Positions 42,144-64,000 are shown, numbered from the stretch's first letter. The stretch: DNA of 64,000 nt from Acridotheres tristis (GCA_037013685.1 CM072889.1:11665976-11729975); one strand, 5' to 3'. Made by a program: numbers and translations. Notes: generated by a model from the sequence alone, not told the origin.

Positions 42144-42192
42144 GGCCGCGCCGCCGGAAGGAGCGCGCGGCGCGTCCCGGCACCGGTCGCTG

Positions 42193-42243
42193 ATGGCGGC
42201 GCTGCCGACGCCGTGTGCCCCGGGCGCTCCTGCCGCTGCCTGA
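42193..42243 (+). CDS. FAM199X upstream ORF, 16 codons
   Basis: ATG at 42193 inside the YY1-like motif opens a 16-codon alanine/proline-rich frame closing with TGA at 42241-42243, 30 nt before the FAM199X ATG. It is translated only if transcription starts upstream of 42193. Confidence 0.4.
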   Translation: MAALPTPCAPGAPAAA

Positions 42244-51182
<8,939 letters not shown>

Positions 51183-54100
51183 CAGGGGTGAATTTATCAG
51201 TGTTCTTTCTAAGCCTTAAATGTATTATCCTTATTGTTTACATATATTTCTTGACCAAATTTTGATTAGTATTAACAATACAAACCAGATCTTTTCTCAA
51301 GTGTAATTTTGCTAAGAAGGTCTAAGTATTGAGTAACTTCAGCTTTTTGAGACTAATTTTGCAACAAAGAATTCAGAAAGTTACCTGTGTTCTGCAAAGC
51401 TGCTGAATAGATATGGTTTTAAGGAAATTTGAACTTGGCTAACATGCTAACTTACTTGCACGTAAGTCTAGGGGTGCTGTTGGATGACACAAAGCATGCA
51501 TTACTATGCTTCAGCTTTTTTAGATTTTTTTCCAACTTAGAGTTAGTATTACACTTGACTTTTTCTGTCTTCCTTTCCCATTATTAGGAAGATTGTTTAG
51601 CATGAGGAAAAATCTTTTGCTCTATGGGGCTTTCTTCAGCCTTGCTCTTGGTTTGTACAAAATCAAAATACTGTTGATACTTTTCTAAAAGTTGTGATTT
51701 AACTCAAAACTACACAGAAAACAAGAAGCAGGACATCTAACGCAGAGAATCTGTAATACAAATACTACCATATAATGTAGTTCTTAGGAACCAGCTAAAA
51801 TTTAAAAAAACCCTCTCAAAATAATTGCAGGCTTAGTCTTCAGAAGGTTATTTTGCTTCTCAATATCTTATGATCATTACTAATGGATCACCAGTACATC
51901 CCTAATATTTCTGTGGAAAAAATTCCAATAAGAACACATTTATGCATTGAAAATACACTAACCTGCAAATCAATTTTCTAGGACACTACTTAAAATATTT
52001 AAAAACACTACTGGAAACAGAAGTGCAAACAAGTGGCACACAACTTCAGTGGTTTTCTTCCCCAGAAGCATACCTAGATAGTTTCATATTGTTGACAGGA
52101 GAACTTAATTAATGCAGCTGTACTTTTTAGTTGTATGTTTAACTGAGGTTGTCTTCTGTGTGGGTTGTTACACCATGACATGTATCAGAATTCTCCTTTT
52201 GTTGTCTATCAGCTTTTGAAATTTCTCATTGTAAGAAAATTACATAAAATGGTGGCTTTCAGGTAGGGAAATAGTAGTAGTTTCAACCTTTTTCTTGATT
52301 CTGACAATCTGTAAGCTGATTTTAGTCTTTATCTTGGCACTACTTTTATAGAACTCCTTCCCCCCACAGCTGAGATAAAAATGGTAGTCTAAATTTTAAT
52401 GTGAAATTTAAAAATTTATAAAAGTATTTTTGAGTTCTGAATTTAGGAAATAATTTTTTATTATGTTGATGCTTCATTACATTAATTTTGCTCTTGAATT
52501 AAGGAGTTTGACAGTTTAGCATGGCCAGAGGTGTCTGTAATTGCAGGATATAGCCCAATCCTGCAGAATGCATGATCAGCTTTAGGACTACTGACATTAA
52601 TGTTCCATGTCCTGCACAGACTTATTAGCCCTGACAGCTGAAGTATTTTTCTTTCAGAGGTGGCATTCCTTTTAGCCTCAAAATAAACTGACCAGTAAAA
52701 TATCTGAACAATGACCTCTGAAAGGGTTTTGGTAAGAAATAAGTGAAGTCCATAGTCAAACTAATATGTTTGAACTTACTGCTGCTCTACAGCAGGTCAC
52801 CAGGCTTGACCATTGACTGACAAAAAGCCAGGTAATGCCATTTTAAGCTCATATTAGCTATCCCATATGGCCAGCTATTTGTTCACTAACCACAGGTGTC
52901 TGGGACCTGTCAGTATTTGCTTGTGCTGTGCTGTTACTGGTTGATGCCTCCCTCCTGTATAATCAATACTGAAAACTTCTTAACACTATACACTTTAATG
53001 AGAAATTAGATTGACTTAAAAATGGAGCTTCTTTTAAATAGCTTATGTGGAAGATAAAATTGAATTTCTATCAATTTGGCTAATTTCAGGGTGTGGTTGT
53101 TCAACTCTTCCACGGTGATAGGTGAATTCATCGTTAAATACTTCACCATGTGTACACTGTTACAGTTCAGTACAACTCTTATTTTCTGTAGTGACTTTGA
53201 AATGTGATTGAATTTTTTTTCTGAAGAAAAATGCACACTTTGTACTGTAGAGAATTGAAACTCTGAAGTGAATTGTAAGAAAGGTGCAATATCTCAGTGT
53301 GGTGGAGCATGAAAGTGTGTCACTTTATTCTGTTTCAGCAGTTATTCAGAGTTTAAAATGCCTCAGGGTTTTGTTGAGAGAAGACCCCATCATTTTGATG
53401 AGGTACAGTTACTCTGGTCACCTGTCTACTAGCTTCCAGAGATCATGAAGTGAGGGAGGATAGTATTTCCATCATAGTGTGAGCATGTAAGTATAAATTA
53501 CTCTAAGTGATTAGATGGGTCCAGTTGCTCATCTGTTATATTGGACAAAAAGGTCCTGGGTGCCAGAATAGCTGATTGTGCTGTGTTGTCTCCAGCAGGT
53601 ACTTCAGTCATGTGACTGACATGTGACAGTTAAAATGATAGAAGAGAGTGGATTTCCAGGGATTCCATGCTAATAATTTATAACTCTGTGATCTCATAGA
53701 TCCAGGATGCTCTAAAGAATACAAAGAATACAAAACTCTGAACGTTCTGGTAAGAATGCAGAATAACATCTTGCTTACCTTGAATGTTCTTTGCCAAGTA
53801 CTCAGAGACATAATGTTGTCTTTTCGTGATCTCAGAGAATCAGGCCTCAAGTGACTGTGGGATTCAAGAGTTCTCACATACTTCTACACGTTTGGGCTTC
53901 TTTTCCTTTTTCTTTCTCGTCCTCTGTAGTTCCAGTGACATACTCATTTTGTGGTGGGGGGAGGTTTTTTGTCAGATTCATGTTTTTCCCTGCAGCATGC
54001 TCAGTGCTTACTCAGGAAGACCCCATCCATGGTGGTTTTAAGAGACGTTTAGTGGTGGGCTTGGCAGTGTTAGATTTAGGGTTGGAGCTGATGATCTTAA

Positions 54101-56150
54101 AAGGACTTTTCCAATCTAAATCTATGAATTTCTGTGAAATACCTGTGATATTGGTCAAACAGTTGGAATGTCAGTGGAATCAGGCTTGCTGATTTAAGTT
54201 TCAGCCATTGTGGCTACAGGTGTAACTACTGGGTTCTGATGAAGAGTAACAGACAGCTAAAATAATGCATCCTTATTGTGGTTTTTTTTTCTTAAAAAAA
54301 ATCCGTGCTTTTTATTAATAGAGAAAAAATGTCAAGCTTAAAAACAACACAGAGACACAGACAGGAAAAAGGTCATAGTTACATGGCTGCATGGTACTGG
54401 AACTGTGTCTGTAGGAACTTTGTACCCACTGCAATGTGAATATAATCATTTTACACCTGTAACAATAAGTTTGCTTCCATGGTAACTTTTTCTCTAAAAA
54501 GGCTTAGAAGGAGCACTGAAAGTCTGATTGCAATAAGACTGTAAACAAAAGGGAGCATTATTTTCTAATATGATTTTAAATATGAGGAAGAAAGCTGCCT
54601 GACAAACTTGGCTGATTTCTGTGTATCTAATGTCATCATTTGTTAAAATACCTATTTTTTTTTAATCTGGGAAGCTGATAAAAAGATGGTTACAGTGTGC
54701 TCAATATGGGGTGCTTACTGGGAAGAGCAGGAGAAGTCTTTGCAAGACTTTCTTGGGCTCAAATTTGAGTTCTCATATTGTGGTTTGAAACCTGTGAAGA
54801 TCATTCTCTGGGGAGAAAACAAACCAACCAACCTGCTTGAATTTACATGCATTTACATCAGAGTGCATATACAACAGAGAAAGATAAAAATGGCAATATT
54901 TACTATTCATCTATGCTGAATGGCCTGAAGCCATTTCTTTTCTCCTAACACTCTTTCATCTTTGAAATCAGTTGATGTATTGGTCTATAAATATTAATAA
55001 ACTTGTCTGTTTTGGGAGCTTTTAAAGTTCATTAATATAAGCCAGATTTTCATGGCAAATGTTGTTAGATTTATTGGTTTAATGTTCTTAAGCTTACTGA
55101 TCTTGCAATTCTTGGGCACAGAGAAGTCAACAGTTGTCCATTTAAGGATTGCAAAGATTAGTTTATTAATCTATCAAGGGCAAATCTAAGTAATATTCAA
55201 AGTTTGTCTATTTTGACTGTTAACTCTGATGAATCATATTTGCATTCTCTCTCATCTGGCTAACTTTAAAACGTTTCCAAATGACAAATAAATTCTTCAA
55301 TGTAAAAAAAATAATTGTAATATTGAAGCCTCGAATATAGTTAATAACCAAAGCAAGGGGAAGGTGGGGGGATTGATTTTTTTTTTCTTTTTGTCGGGGG
55401 GAGAGATGAGGATATAGATTAGAGTATATAGTATTGCTTAAATTTTCCCCAGGTTCTCTGCTAATTGTATTGCTAAAATGCACTTTTGTATAGAAAACTG
55501 TTCTCTGTACATTCTGTATCTACTTTACACAATGTTTATAGAGATTTTTCTGAAGTTGTGAAGGATATACTGAAAGCTCTGATGCTGTTGAATTCAAGTT
55601 TTCATTGTATTTGAAAATAGTTATGTGCATATTGAAGTACAGGTTGGAATTAAAATTAATAATATAGCAAAGATATTCTTATGAAATGATGTGGTATCTT
55701 CTTCAGAGCAGGGGAATTTGTATACAGGACCTGTGGAGTCACTCTTCAGGCAGAAAATACAAATAAAGTGGCACATCTTAACTGTTCTTCATGGCACAAA
55801 GCAAACTGTTCCCCTTAGCTAAAGGGTCCTGTTAACCACAAAATCTGACAAGAATTGTTTCGTAGGGAAACAATTAATTGTTGTGAATTGTATAACTCAA
55901 GGTTATGTACTTAAAGTTGTCAGTCTTTTGTTTTGATTCCTGTGCCAGAGGTATTTTTTTATATACATGCTCAGCACCAGCAAGGACACAGCAGTCTTTG
56001 AATAGGTAAGAGTGAGGACACTTGCCAGCTTGTGTAAGTTATGTCTCTGAACAAAATTTGCCTTCTGCAATACTGAAGTTTGAAGTGTAATATTGCAAAA
56101 CTCCTTTTTCCCCTTGGAATCCAATAAAAAATCTTGAAAACCTTAGAAGA
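51183..56150 (+). other. FAM199X: Probable FAM199X 3' UTR with alternative poly(A) signals
   Basis: No further coding exon after the stop. Plus-strand AATAAA hexamers lie at 52682-52687, 54996-55001 (followed by a GT-rich CTTGTCTGTTTTGGG), 55762-55767 and 56123-56128. The 54996 site has the best downstream element by eye, but which is used, and whether the UTR runs even further (another AATAAA at 63316-63321 with GT-rich flank), is unknown. Confidence 0.4.
53985..54140 (+). mobile_element. CR1 LINE 3'-end fragment downstream of FAM199X
   Basis: GGTGGTTTTAAGAGACG, TTAGATTTAGGGTTGGAGCT, GGACTTTTCCAATCTAAATC and a decayed TCTATGAATTTCTG terminus identify a CR1 3' end in plus orientation. It may lie in the FAM199X 3' UTR. 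Confidence 0.72.
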
Positions 56151-57411
56151 GGATAGCTGGCATAGGGATGTATTCCTCAGCATGCAGAAAGTTTCCTGCA
56201 GCATCTCAGGGATCTACAACTGCCTTGTTTGTCTTGGCTGTGGCTCATCAAATACTTCTGGGAGTTGATTCTCATTAAACACTGACAGAAGTTAAAACTG
56301 ACCAAGTGTTGCTATCCTAGTTTCTGTAGGTGTCAAGAGATGGAGAAGGACAGGGTGAAAAATGCTGCATATCACAGCAAGTCTTGTCAAACTATGAGAG
56401 ATCTTTAATTGTTGTGAACAGAACTTGGAAGCTCCTGCCCTTGTGGTGCTATGTTTTCACCTGAGCAGCCAGCTTGTGAGTTTTTTCTGTTATCACCCAA
56501 AGGTTTTTTGCAACAAAAACCAAATGGAAATGTTTCCATTGGGATGTTTGCTTGTAAGGGCTGATGTTTCCTTGGATAGCACCTGGAAGCTGCAGGGAAG
56601 CTGATGCTTAGATTTCTGATTCCCAGGACCTTTCCCAGTCTGTCCTGTTGCAGCAGTTCATTATCAAGGCTGCACGTGTGAGTCTGGTCTGACAAACAGC
56701 TGCCTGTCACCAGGGTTACATGGGCACAAGCAATGAGGTTATGAATCTCTTATTAGCAAGCCTTAAGCATTTCTTCATTTCTCTCTTAAGCGTGGCCAGT
56801 TTCACTGCATTCAGAGTCTCATTTGATGGCCAAACACTACTGAGGCACAGGCTGAATGAAGAAGGAAGGTGTCAGTGGCTATGAGCTTGCTGTCCTCAAC
56901 CCACTCTTACTATACGAGCCTGAACTATACACTTCATCCAAACATTTCCCAGTACAAAACTAGTTGCATTTTGGTTTCCTGAGATCCTTTATGTGTTCCT
57001 AAAGGTCCCGTGCCCTACAGGGTAGAAAACTTTTTTTTTTCACCTCCTTCTAGAACATTCATCCATTGTAAATCGTTTCTCTAGTGCTGAAATCAAATTT
57101 GAATTTAAATCTGAATCCACATTTCTGTTCTGAAATCTCATTTCGTGCTCTTTCCTCCATGCTGTAGTGACTTACACCTAGCAGCATCAGTGGTGCAAGA
57201 ACTTATTTCTGATAATGTAGAACACATTCCTGAAGCCTAAAGCATTATATTTCATCGTGGTGTTATAGTCTTTCTGATCCTACTTCAGTGGAAGCGACTG
57301 CAGTATTGCTACAAAGTTTTTCGAAGGAGGAGGATTTATTGCAGTAGCTGATGCTGCAGTGTGACGGGGCTGTGCTGATTCTCACGGCAGGTTCCTCGGC
57401 CCGTCTGTTGT

Positions 57412-57427
57412 CACCAGAGGGAGCACT
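57412..57427 (+). promoter_or_regulatory. CTCF-like motif downstream of FAM199X
   Basis: CACCAGAGGGAGCACT resembles the CTCF core (CCASYAGRKGGCRS). It sits in a locally GC-richer 120 bp (about 57355-57475) just before the 53-bp tandem duplication. Confidence 0.4.
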
Positions 57428-57483
57428 GTGGTCATTTACTGGATTGGAAGCTACACCTGCCAGCGTCGCTTTGCTAGAAATTA

Positions 57484-57589
57484 TTTCCTTTATTCTGATA
57501 CGTCCTGTTACAAGATGTTAGGGGGATTTGCTTCTCTTTCCTTTATTCTGATACGTCCTGTTACAAGATGTTAGGGGGATTTGCTTCTC
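57484..57589 (+). repeat. Perfect 53-bp tandem duplication
   Basis: Copy 1 is 57484-57536 and copy 2 is 57537-57589; the two are identical by eye. The unit begins TTTCCTTTATTCTGATACG and ends GGATTTGCTTCTC. No longer array. Confidence 0.95.
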
Positions 57590-59777
57590 CTCTTATGCTG
57601 CTTTTGAAGTAGGGATCTGTCCGTTAAGGGTTAGTTTTACAATAATAACATTTTCAGAGACTAAGTTAGTTTTTTCTGTTCATGGTGATTGCTAATTCCT
57701 GCCTGTTCCTGCTTAGTGCAACTGAAAGGTAGAAATACACACAGTTTAGTGTTATGTATGCACTGCGTTGCTGCTTAAATTTACTGATTTCTGTTTTGAA
57801 TTCAGACTCCCTCACTGGAGCTGGGAATTTTGCAGTTGAAAATATTAGATGATAATAGAAAACAAGCAGCCTGCTTATAATGTGCTGAGTATATGTACAT
57901 AATGTACATAGCTGTTTGTCCCTGGGAGGCAGTGCAGAAAAGATGTAGCTTGACTGGCTTTATTTTTTTTTTAATAATAACCTCTGGATTGGGCTTCCTT
58001 TGGAGCAAAGGAAAGTACTGCTTCAAAGGGAGCTGTTCTGTAGTGTTTCTTTTTCTCTCTTTGCTTGTCTGACGGTTATTGCTACCTTTCAAAAAGCTTA
58101 CTAACACATATAACTGCAGAGAACCTGTGAAGAGTTCTCCCTGGTATTTTGGGTTCATTCTTGGAAGTCAAGCTTTTAATAGTTCTGTGCAGAACTAGGA
58201 AGGCCTTGAGCACTCCTATGTGATTGCAGAGCCTTCCTCTGTTGTGTCAGTAGCTGTCATAAGAACAGTAGCAGATTCTAAAGTCTTCAACTCTAGGATA
58301 TTTCCCCCAGAGAAAATGTGTGTCCTAATAATCTTAAAAGGAGGGAATAAAGTTTTAAATTATAATCACAAAGAGATTTAAAATGTGGCAGATAGCTGTT
58401 TATATCTACATAGCTTGTTTTTCTTGACACCGAGTTCCTGTCTATACTTCCTGAGAACAGTAAGCTGTGAGTACAACATGGCAGTTCATTGCAGGAGTTG
58501 CTGAAAACATAGTTTTAATTCATTATAGGCCATCCTTCTTATTTATGTAATTCTCATTTCATGTTATTTGTTTCCTTTCTTAGTTGTTTAAAAGTTGATT
58601 TAGTCCTTGCTTTCTTTGTCAGTGTAGAAATAAATAATTAGTCACAGGGTTTTGTTTTACTTTCTATTGTGCCTAGTAGGAGCAAAAGAAGATCTGAAAT
58701 TAGTTCATTTTAATAGCTGGTCAATTTTCAGGTTTGGACAGGATATAAATGTAGTTTAGATAATTTTGTAGGTTTCATGTCTCCTGCATTCCAGAGGTAT
58801 TTAAAGATGCAATGTACCAGTTATGATCTTGAGGAGTGCTGGAAGTATATAAGAACTGTGATGATGGGCATATGCTTTGAGCAATAAATGCTCCTCATGC
58901 AGAGCAGGTCTGTGCAAGTCCAGAGATTTTGTTCTTGATCTTGTTCCAAAGCCAGAGCACAGTGGTGTGTTCACTTCCTGGCTGATACTTTCTGGCAAGA
59001 GCAGTGTCAGCTACTTAGCAGTTACTATAAATTCTTTTTGCTTAGGATCTCACAACTCCTGGGTGGTTCTACTTGACAACTCCTCTTCTAGAATACAGGC
59101 TGGTTTGGGGACCTCTGTATCCCATCTCTTTGTTGCTGCTGAACAAAGCAGAAACATTGTGTGTTAGAAAGGTCTAAGAACTTGTGATTATGGTGCTCAG
59201 TGATTTTCACTACACACTCAGAAGTATATTTATTATATTCAGCTAATTACTCCCTGTTGAAAGTATAATTGAACATTGAAGTTCATCAAATTGTCATGTA
59301 TTTATTTCATGTTCTTTAAATCACATTTGATATTCAGCCAGCTCTGCTTTGGAATATTCCCTCTCGGGTAGTACAGGGGACCAGGGCCTGTCATGCCTAG
59401 GATTGGTACAACCTTTTACTCTTGGTAGATGGAAATGATCACTTCAGTGACAATTTATATTGACTAATTCTGTAGGCAGATAAAAAATGCATGAGTTTAT
59501 ATGAGTATTTAATTTTACTAAATTCAAGGTGAAGGAAAAAGCACTATGGTGCTATCAAGCCTTTATGAAGTTAGAGAGAATATTTTTTTCTGCTTAATTT
59601 TAAAATAAGGTGAGTTTATTTACCAAATAGAAAGTATTCACAATGTGTGTTTGGCTTATAAACATGTTGTTCCACAAATGCATGCACTTCCTCCTAAAAT
59701 AATTTAGGTCGTAAAACTGTTTGTAGAAGTTACAAATGTTAGCCAAGCAAAAATGAAGCAGTCTAAAATCTTAGCAC

Positions 59778-59817
59778 AAACCCATTTGTGGACTGATAAA
59801 CCCATTTGTAGACTGAT
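59778..59817 (+). repeat. 20-bp tandem duplication
   Basis: Two copies of AAACCCATTTGTGGACTGAT, differing at one base, back to back. Confidence 0.9.
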
Positions 59818-61848
59818 AAAATGAGTGTAATTTATGGTCGAGATACCTTATTGGCATATGTATTAAAGTTTGGGGATATGTCTATTTTTCTTAGTATTGC
59901 ATTAGCTGTAATTTCTATGTAATGCTTCAATTCATTTATATATTTGCACAACAGAGTGTCAGATAAAAAAGTGCCAAAATGTGTATAAGGAGGTCATCAC
60001 TTTAGCTTAATTGCACACAAATTTCCTGCAGACTCTGATGCTTAAGACCAATAATGAGACTGCTACAGCTAGAATAAACGCATTAGCCTATAAATTTAGA
60101 GCTTCTACCTGCTTTGTGAAGGGAGAATCATCTCTAAATGAGCCTAGTAACATGGATTTGTGATTAATCATTTTACTTGGTGACTCATCTATGATCACAG
60201 TACAACAAAAATGTCATGTTTGCTTAGTGGCATTAGCACAATTTATCTTCTCTGCATTCAGAGAATTGCCTTGTTGTCAATGTGGGACTGAGAATACAGC
60301 TGAGGAGTACTTTTGTTAAAGGACTTCTGATGTCACTTTATCTAAAGCAGAGTATAAACAAACAAACAAATATTTTATAACTGTTCCCTTCCTTGAAATT
60401 TAATTATTCTACTTGGTCAGGCCAAACCTCATCATCTGCAGATCATTTGCAGTAATGATCTTGAATCTTAAAACATAAGTAATTTAACCTTGAAAACTGG
60501 TATTATTCAAGTTGTCTCTGAATTTTTCTTTTTAAGGCCATCCCTGCAAGTTAACTCTGTTTTTGAGACAGTTTTGCTCTCCTTGTTGCAGAGTAAACCC
60601 TGCTCATTACTAGAATGCTCATGGCCCATGGACTTCTGGATGTCATGTTTGCATAGGTGTTCTCTAACCCAGTCTTTCTTGACCAAGGAAAATCTTCCTT
60701 CCAACATTCCTCCACCCTGGTTTCGTGAGTCAGAGATTCCTGAGGGTTGGTCTTGTCAGTGAAGACAATGTGAAGGTGATAAAATGATTCACTTTGAATA
60801 TCAAAACTGAGAAAGAAAATCCAACCCAACACCCTCAGAGGAAACTTTGGTTTAAAGAGCAAAATATACAACCAGAATCTCTGGTGGGAATGAAGAATTC
60901 ATACCTGGCCTATATTGCCTACTCAGTGTCTAAAAAGTCCAAGTTAAATCTCTGCACTAGGAATCAGGTTAAAAAAAAATCGTTAATACTTGCTTGTATC
61001 CATCAATATAGCTGATTTCTGATTATGCATTTACAGGTTCAGGGTTTCTTGTGGCTGTGGAAGCTGAAAGTTATCTTTAAATGAAGAGACATAGTCCTAC
61101 AATTTTATAATGGCATCAGTGAAGCTTTAATAAAAACATTACCTACAATGAATGCTTGCAAGCTTGGATAATGCATCTGGAGAAGGGCATATCCATATGA
61201 TAAAACCTGAATTTAAAGAGGAGCCATGGGCTGCTCCCATGATAGTGTTGGTTTTTTCCTTCACCTTTACAACTGAGCCTGCTGCGTCTGTGCTGTTCAA
61301 TGATGATAGATGTGAACATGCTGGAACTGTTTACATGAAGTGAGCTGAATCATTCAACCTAATATTCATTTGTTTGACTAAAGCCTCTTTAGAGCCACTT
61401 GTGATCTGATGACTAACGTGGCACAAAGATGCTAATGCTCAGTGTATACATAAATCATTAACTACTTAATTTGGATTTGGAAACCTGAGGCAACAGAATG
61501 CTCCATGGAGAAACAGCTATATTTGTCTCTCTCCATCCTGAACCACCTGTCTCCAGAGACCTGGAATGCATTAGAAAAATTAATGTATTGAATTAAATCT
61601 AGATCCTCTGTTCCAGAAGAAAGCAGTATTTTTTGCAACTAGAAAAGCATGGAAATGTAGGATCTGTTCTGCTGAGACAACAAAAATTAACTTGAGCAGT
61701 ACTTCCAGAAAAAAATAAGAATTGAGAAGAATCTGAGCCCAGCTATAATTTTTTAAAAAATATTTTTGGAGGTGGTCTAGGTAAGGGTGTTAATGTTAGA
61801 GAAAAAGGAGTTTTGGTCCTTCTTTAACTCTACAGAATAGAATTTGAA

Positions 61849-61868
61849 GTCTCACTTTAAAGTGAGAC
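61849..61868. repeat. Perfect 20-bp palindrome
   Basis: GTCTCACTTTAAAGTGAGAC equals its own reverse complement. It lies in gene-free sequence downstream of FAM199X. Confidence 0.9.
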
Positions 61869-64000
61869 CTGAAAGCTCCACTCCAACAGTATTTCAGCCC
61901 ATTCCTGAAGGCATATTTAACTGTATTTCTTCAGTGGACTGTTTTGGCACTGATAGGGAAAGTGTATCTTCCAAACTGATAAACTCACTTGCTGGGTGCA
62001 TGTGATGTGAACAATTTTCTGCCGTTGAGGTTCCTCTTCTTGTCACTCTTGTCTTGTTCCTTCCCCCTGGTTAGTTAATGAGCTGTGTCCCCTGACTAAA
62101 ATACCATGAAGAATATTATTGATAATGGAGCATAATGGAACTTGGGACTCTGTGCTGCTGCAAGGCACTAAGCTGCAAACTTCATCAAGGGAAATTTTGA
62201 GACTAGTTATATTTTTAGATATAAATTGCCAATGAGAGACATTTCATAATGATGTCAGTGATAGAATTCCATTCTCTGAAGCTTTTGTTTATCTTGTGTT
62301 ACTTAAACAGGTTAGATGCTTGTATCTAAGTATGCATAGAGCAGCAAAGCTGCTTCTGTACCTAAGCAAGTTGATCCTGTTCATTCTTGTAGATCCAAGA
62401 TGTGTTACTGCCCAGCTCTTAGAGAGGAAAACACAGTGCTCTGACACATATTGAAAGGGAAGCAGGACCTTCCAATATTCTTCCTGACTTAATAAGTTTG
62501 CTCCTTCTTATATACTATACCACTATCAGATTGGACCTGTTTTCTTCATTTGAGTTGTTAATTTGATCCTCTTGTGTTAAAGTATGGTAAATGAGAATCT
62601 ACTGGTGTGTTGGTTTTTTTTTTAATTTGAGCCATGTTGTCACTCTGTCTTGTTAATGCTGAGTGTGAGTGTTTTCAGAAACAAGGATTTTGTTTGCTAT
62701 TTCAATGGAATGTTGTTTACCTGAATGGAAAACTCAGCCCACCAAATCTGAATGTTAGACACATTTTTTATTTAGTAAAGCAGACATGCAAAAAATTATT
62801 TTGTTTCTAACATCAGATGGCCTCACTTATTCCTAGAGAATCATTACTTAAATATTTAAGGCAGATTCTCTCAAAGGGTTTGATATGTCCTAGATAAAAT
62901 GTTTGCTTCACTTCAAATATATAACATCTAAACTCTACCCCTCTAGAACTTTATGGTACTATAAATTTGGAAAAGTGATATGCAAACAAAAAACGTGCTG
63001 GAGGGCAAACATGAATTATCGCATGCTTCAGAGAAATCAAAATCCCTTCAATTTAAGGATTTTACCAATATGCTTTTATTTAGCTTAAAAGCTGGAAAGT
63101 CAAGTTTAAGGGGTAAGTCAATATTATCACAAGGACTTGCTTTACTTTATGATATAAAACTTGGAGATTACTTGTCAGCTACGTTAGTTTATAAAGTCTG
63201 TTTTTACAGTGAGTGATATGTACACTTTTGAAGAAGTAGTTATTTTCCAGGGATAGCATTTTAATTCTATTTTAAATATTGAGTGAAGAAAGCTCCAAAG
63301 AATGTACAATAGTACAATAAACCTTTGCTGTGTTCAAGACTGTAATATAAGGGGTGCTTTTTGGTTTTTTAGAGTTGCCAATAGCAACTTATGTGGCGAA
63401 CATAAGTACAGCAATTTAAAAGGACACAGTGGTAATGTGAATTTCTTCAAGTAGTTAAATACTAATGTCTTTCACCACATCAATGTCAGCTCTGCTCCCA
63501 GTTAAAAAGCTAAGGACAAATGAACTTACCATTTCCATTTGCTTTTCTGAATTGAAAGGTTTTCAGAAAACTGACAATAGCCAGTCTAGTCTGTAATTCT
63601 AACGTGATTTATTTGAATTAGTGAAATCTTCAGTAAATACATCTGGGTACACTTCTTAAATATTTCCCCAGAAAGATTAAACATCTGTTTACTTTAACTC
63701 CACTAGTGCTCACAGACTTTTAATTGCAGTGCCTGACAAACTCCTCAAGAAAGGAAAAGTGAAGAAAGAGGAAGAGAAGGTCACTCTTGTAGAGAGCTGT
63801 TGGCCTGAGTGGGAGCACTGACTGCCGTGCTCCACCTGCTCATCTGAATGCCAGGCAAGCGTGTTTGTGTGGTGGGAAGTGTAGCTGAATCATTTACGCT
63901 ACAGGTTTCTTTTGTATGTATTGATCAGGAGGAGTATTTGTGTTCTTCTAAAGAACTTGCCTTTCTGTGTGGTGCTCCTAGCTACTTGCTGCATCTGTGT

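Larger units (their letters stand above)
56151..64000. other. Gene-free sequence downstream of FAM199X
   Basis: No exon-like frames recognised on either strand. Contains a GC-richer patch with a CTCF-like site (57355-57475), the 53-bp tandem duplication, a 20-bp tandem duplication, a 20-bp palindrome, and an AATAAA at 63316-63321 with a GT-rich flank that could end an extended FAM199X or unknown plus-strand transcript. Confidence 0.6.

Overview
The window is vertebrate nuclear DNA, most probably from a bird. It has compact introns, two CpG-island promoters, several CR1-type LINE 3' ends and a solo LTR of avian endogenous-retrovirus type, and no operons, rRNA or tRNA. Three complete, intact protein-coding genes are supported by exon-by-exon reading, with splice phases closing at every junction.

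Layout. (1) 1-3160: gene-free DNA, then the likely 3' end of LONRF3. (2) 4432-19467, minus strand: LONRF3, 12 coding exons, 756 codons, a RING-TPR-RING-LON protein. Its CpG-island promoter (about 18290-19960) holds a TATA box, an E-box, a CCAAT box, a perfect 11-bp-arm inverted repeat and a short uORF ending 10 nt before the main ATG. (3) About 20000-25900: gene-free spacer with one perfect 15-bp-arm inverted repeat. (4) 26304-42091, minus strand: COMMD5, 7 coding exons including a 29-nt microexon, 218 codons, complete COMM domain. (5) 42092-42273: a 182-bp head-to-head interval in a CpG island, with a strong CTCF-like core and a uORF. (6) 42274-51182, plus strand: FAM199X, 6 coding exons, 383 codons, with an antisense solo LTR in intron 5. 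(7) 51183-64000: probable long 3' UTR of FAM199X, then gene-free DNA with a perfect 53-bp tandem duplication beside a CTCF-like motif.

The genes do not form a pathway. LONRF3 is a RING-type ubiquitin-ligase family member. COMMD5 belongs to the COMMD/Commander trafficking family. FAM199X is a conserved protein of unknown role. COMMD5 and FAM199X probably share a bidirectional promoter. LONRF3 and FAM199X are both on the human X long arm, so the block likely corresponds to chicken chromosome 4 and songbird 4A (inference). Human COMMD5 is, to my knowledge, on 8q24.3. A multi-exon COMMD5 between two X-homologous genes therefore suggests the ancestral locus, with mammalian COMMD5 moved elsewhere, perhaps by retroposition.

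I found no CRISPR array, tRNA, rRNA or obviously undescribed multi-gene system. The less ordinary signals are the COMMD5 location and structure, the LONRF3 promoter palindrome and uORF, and a few perfect inverted or tandem repeats.
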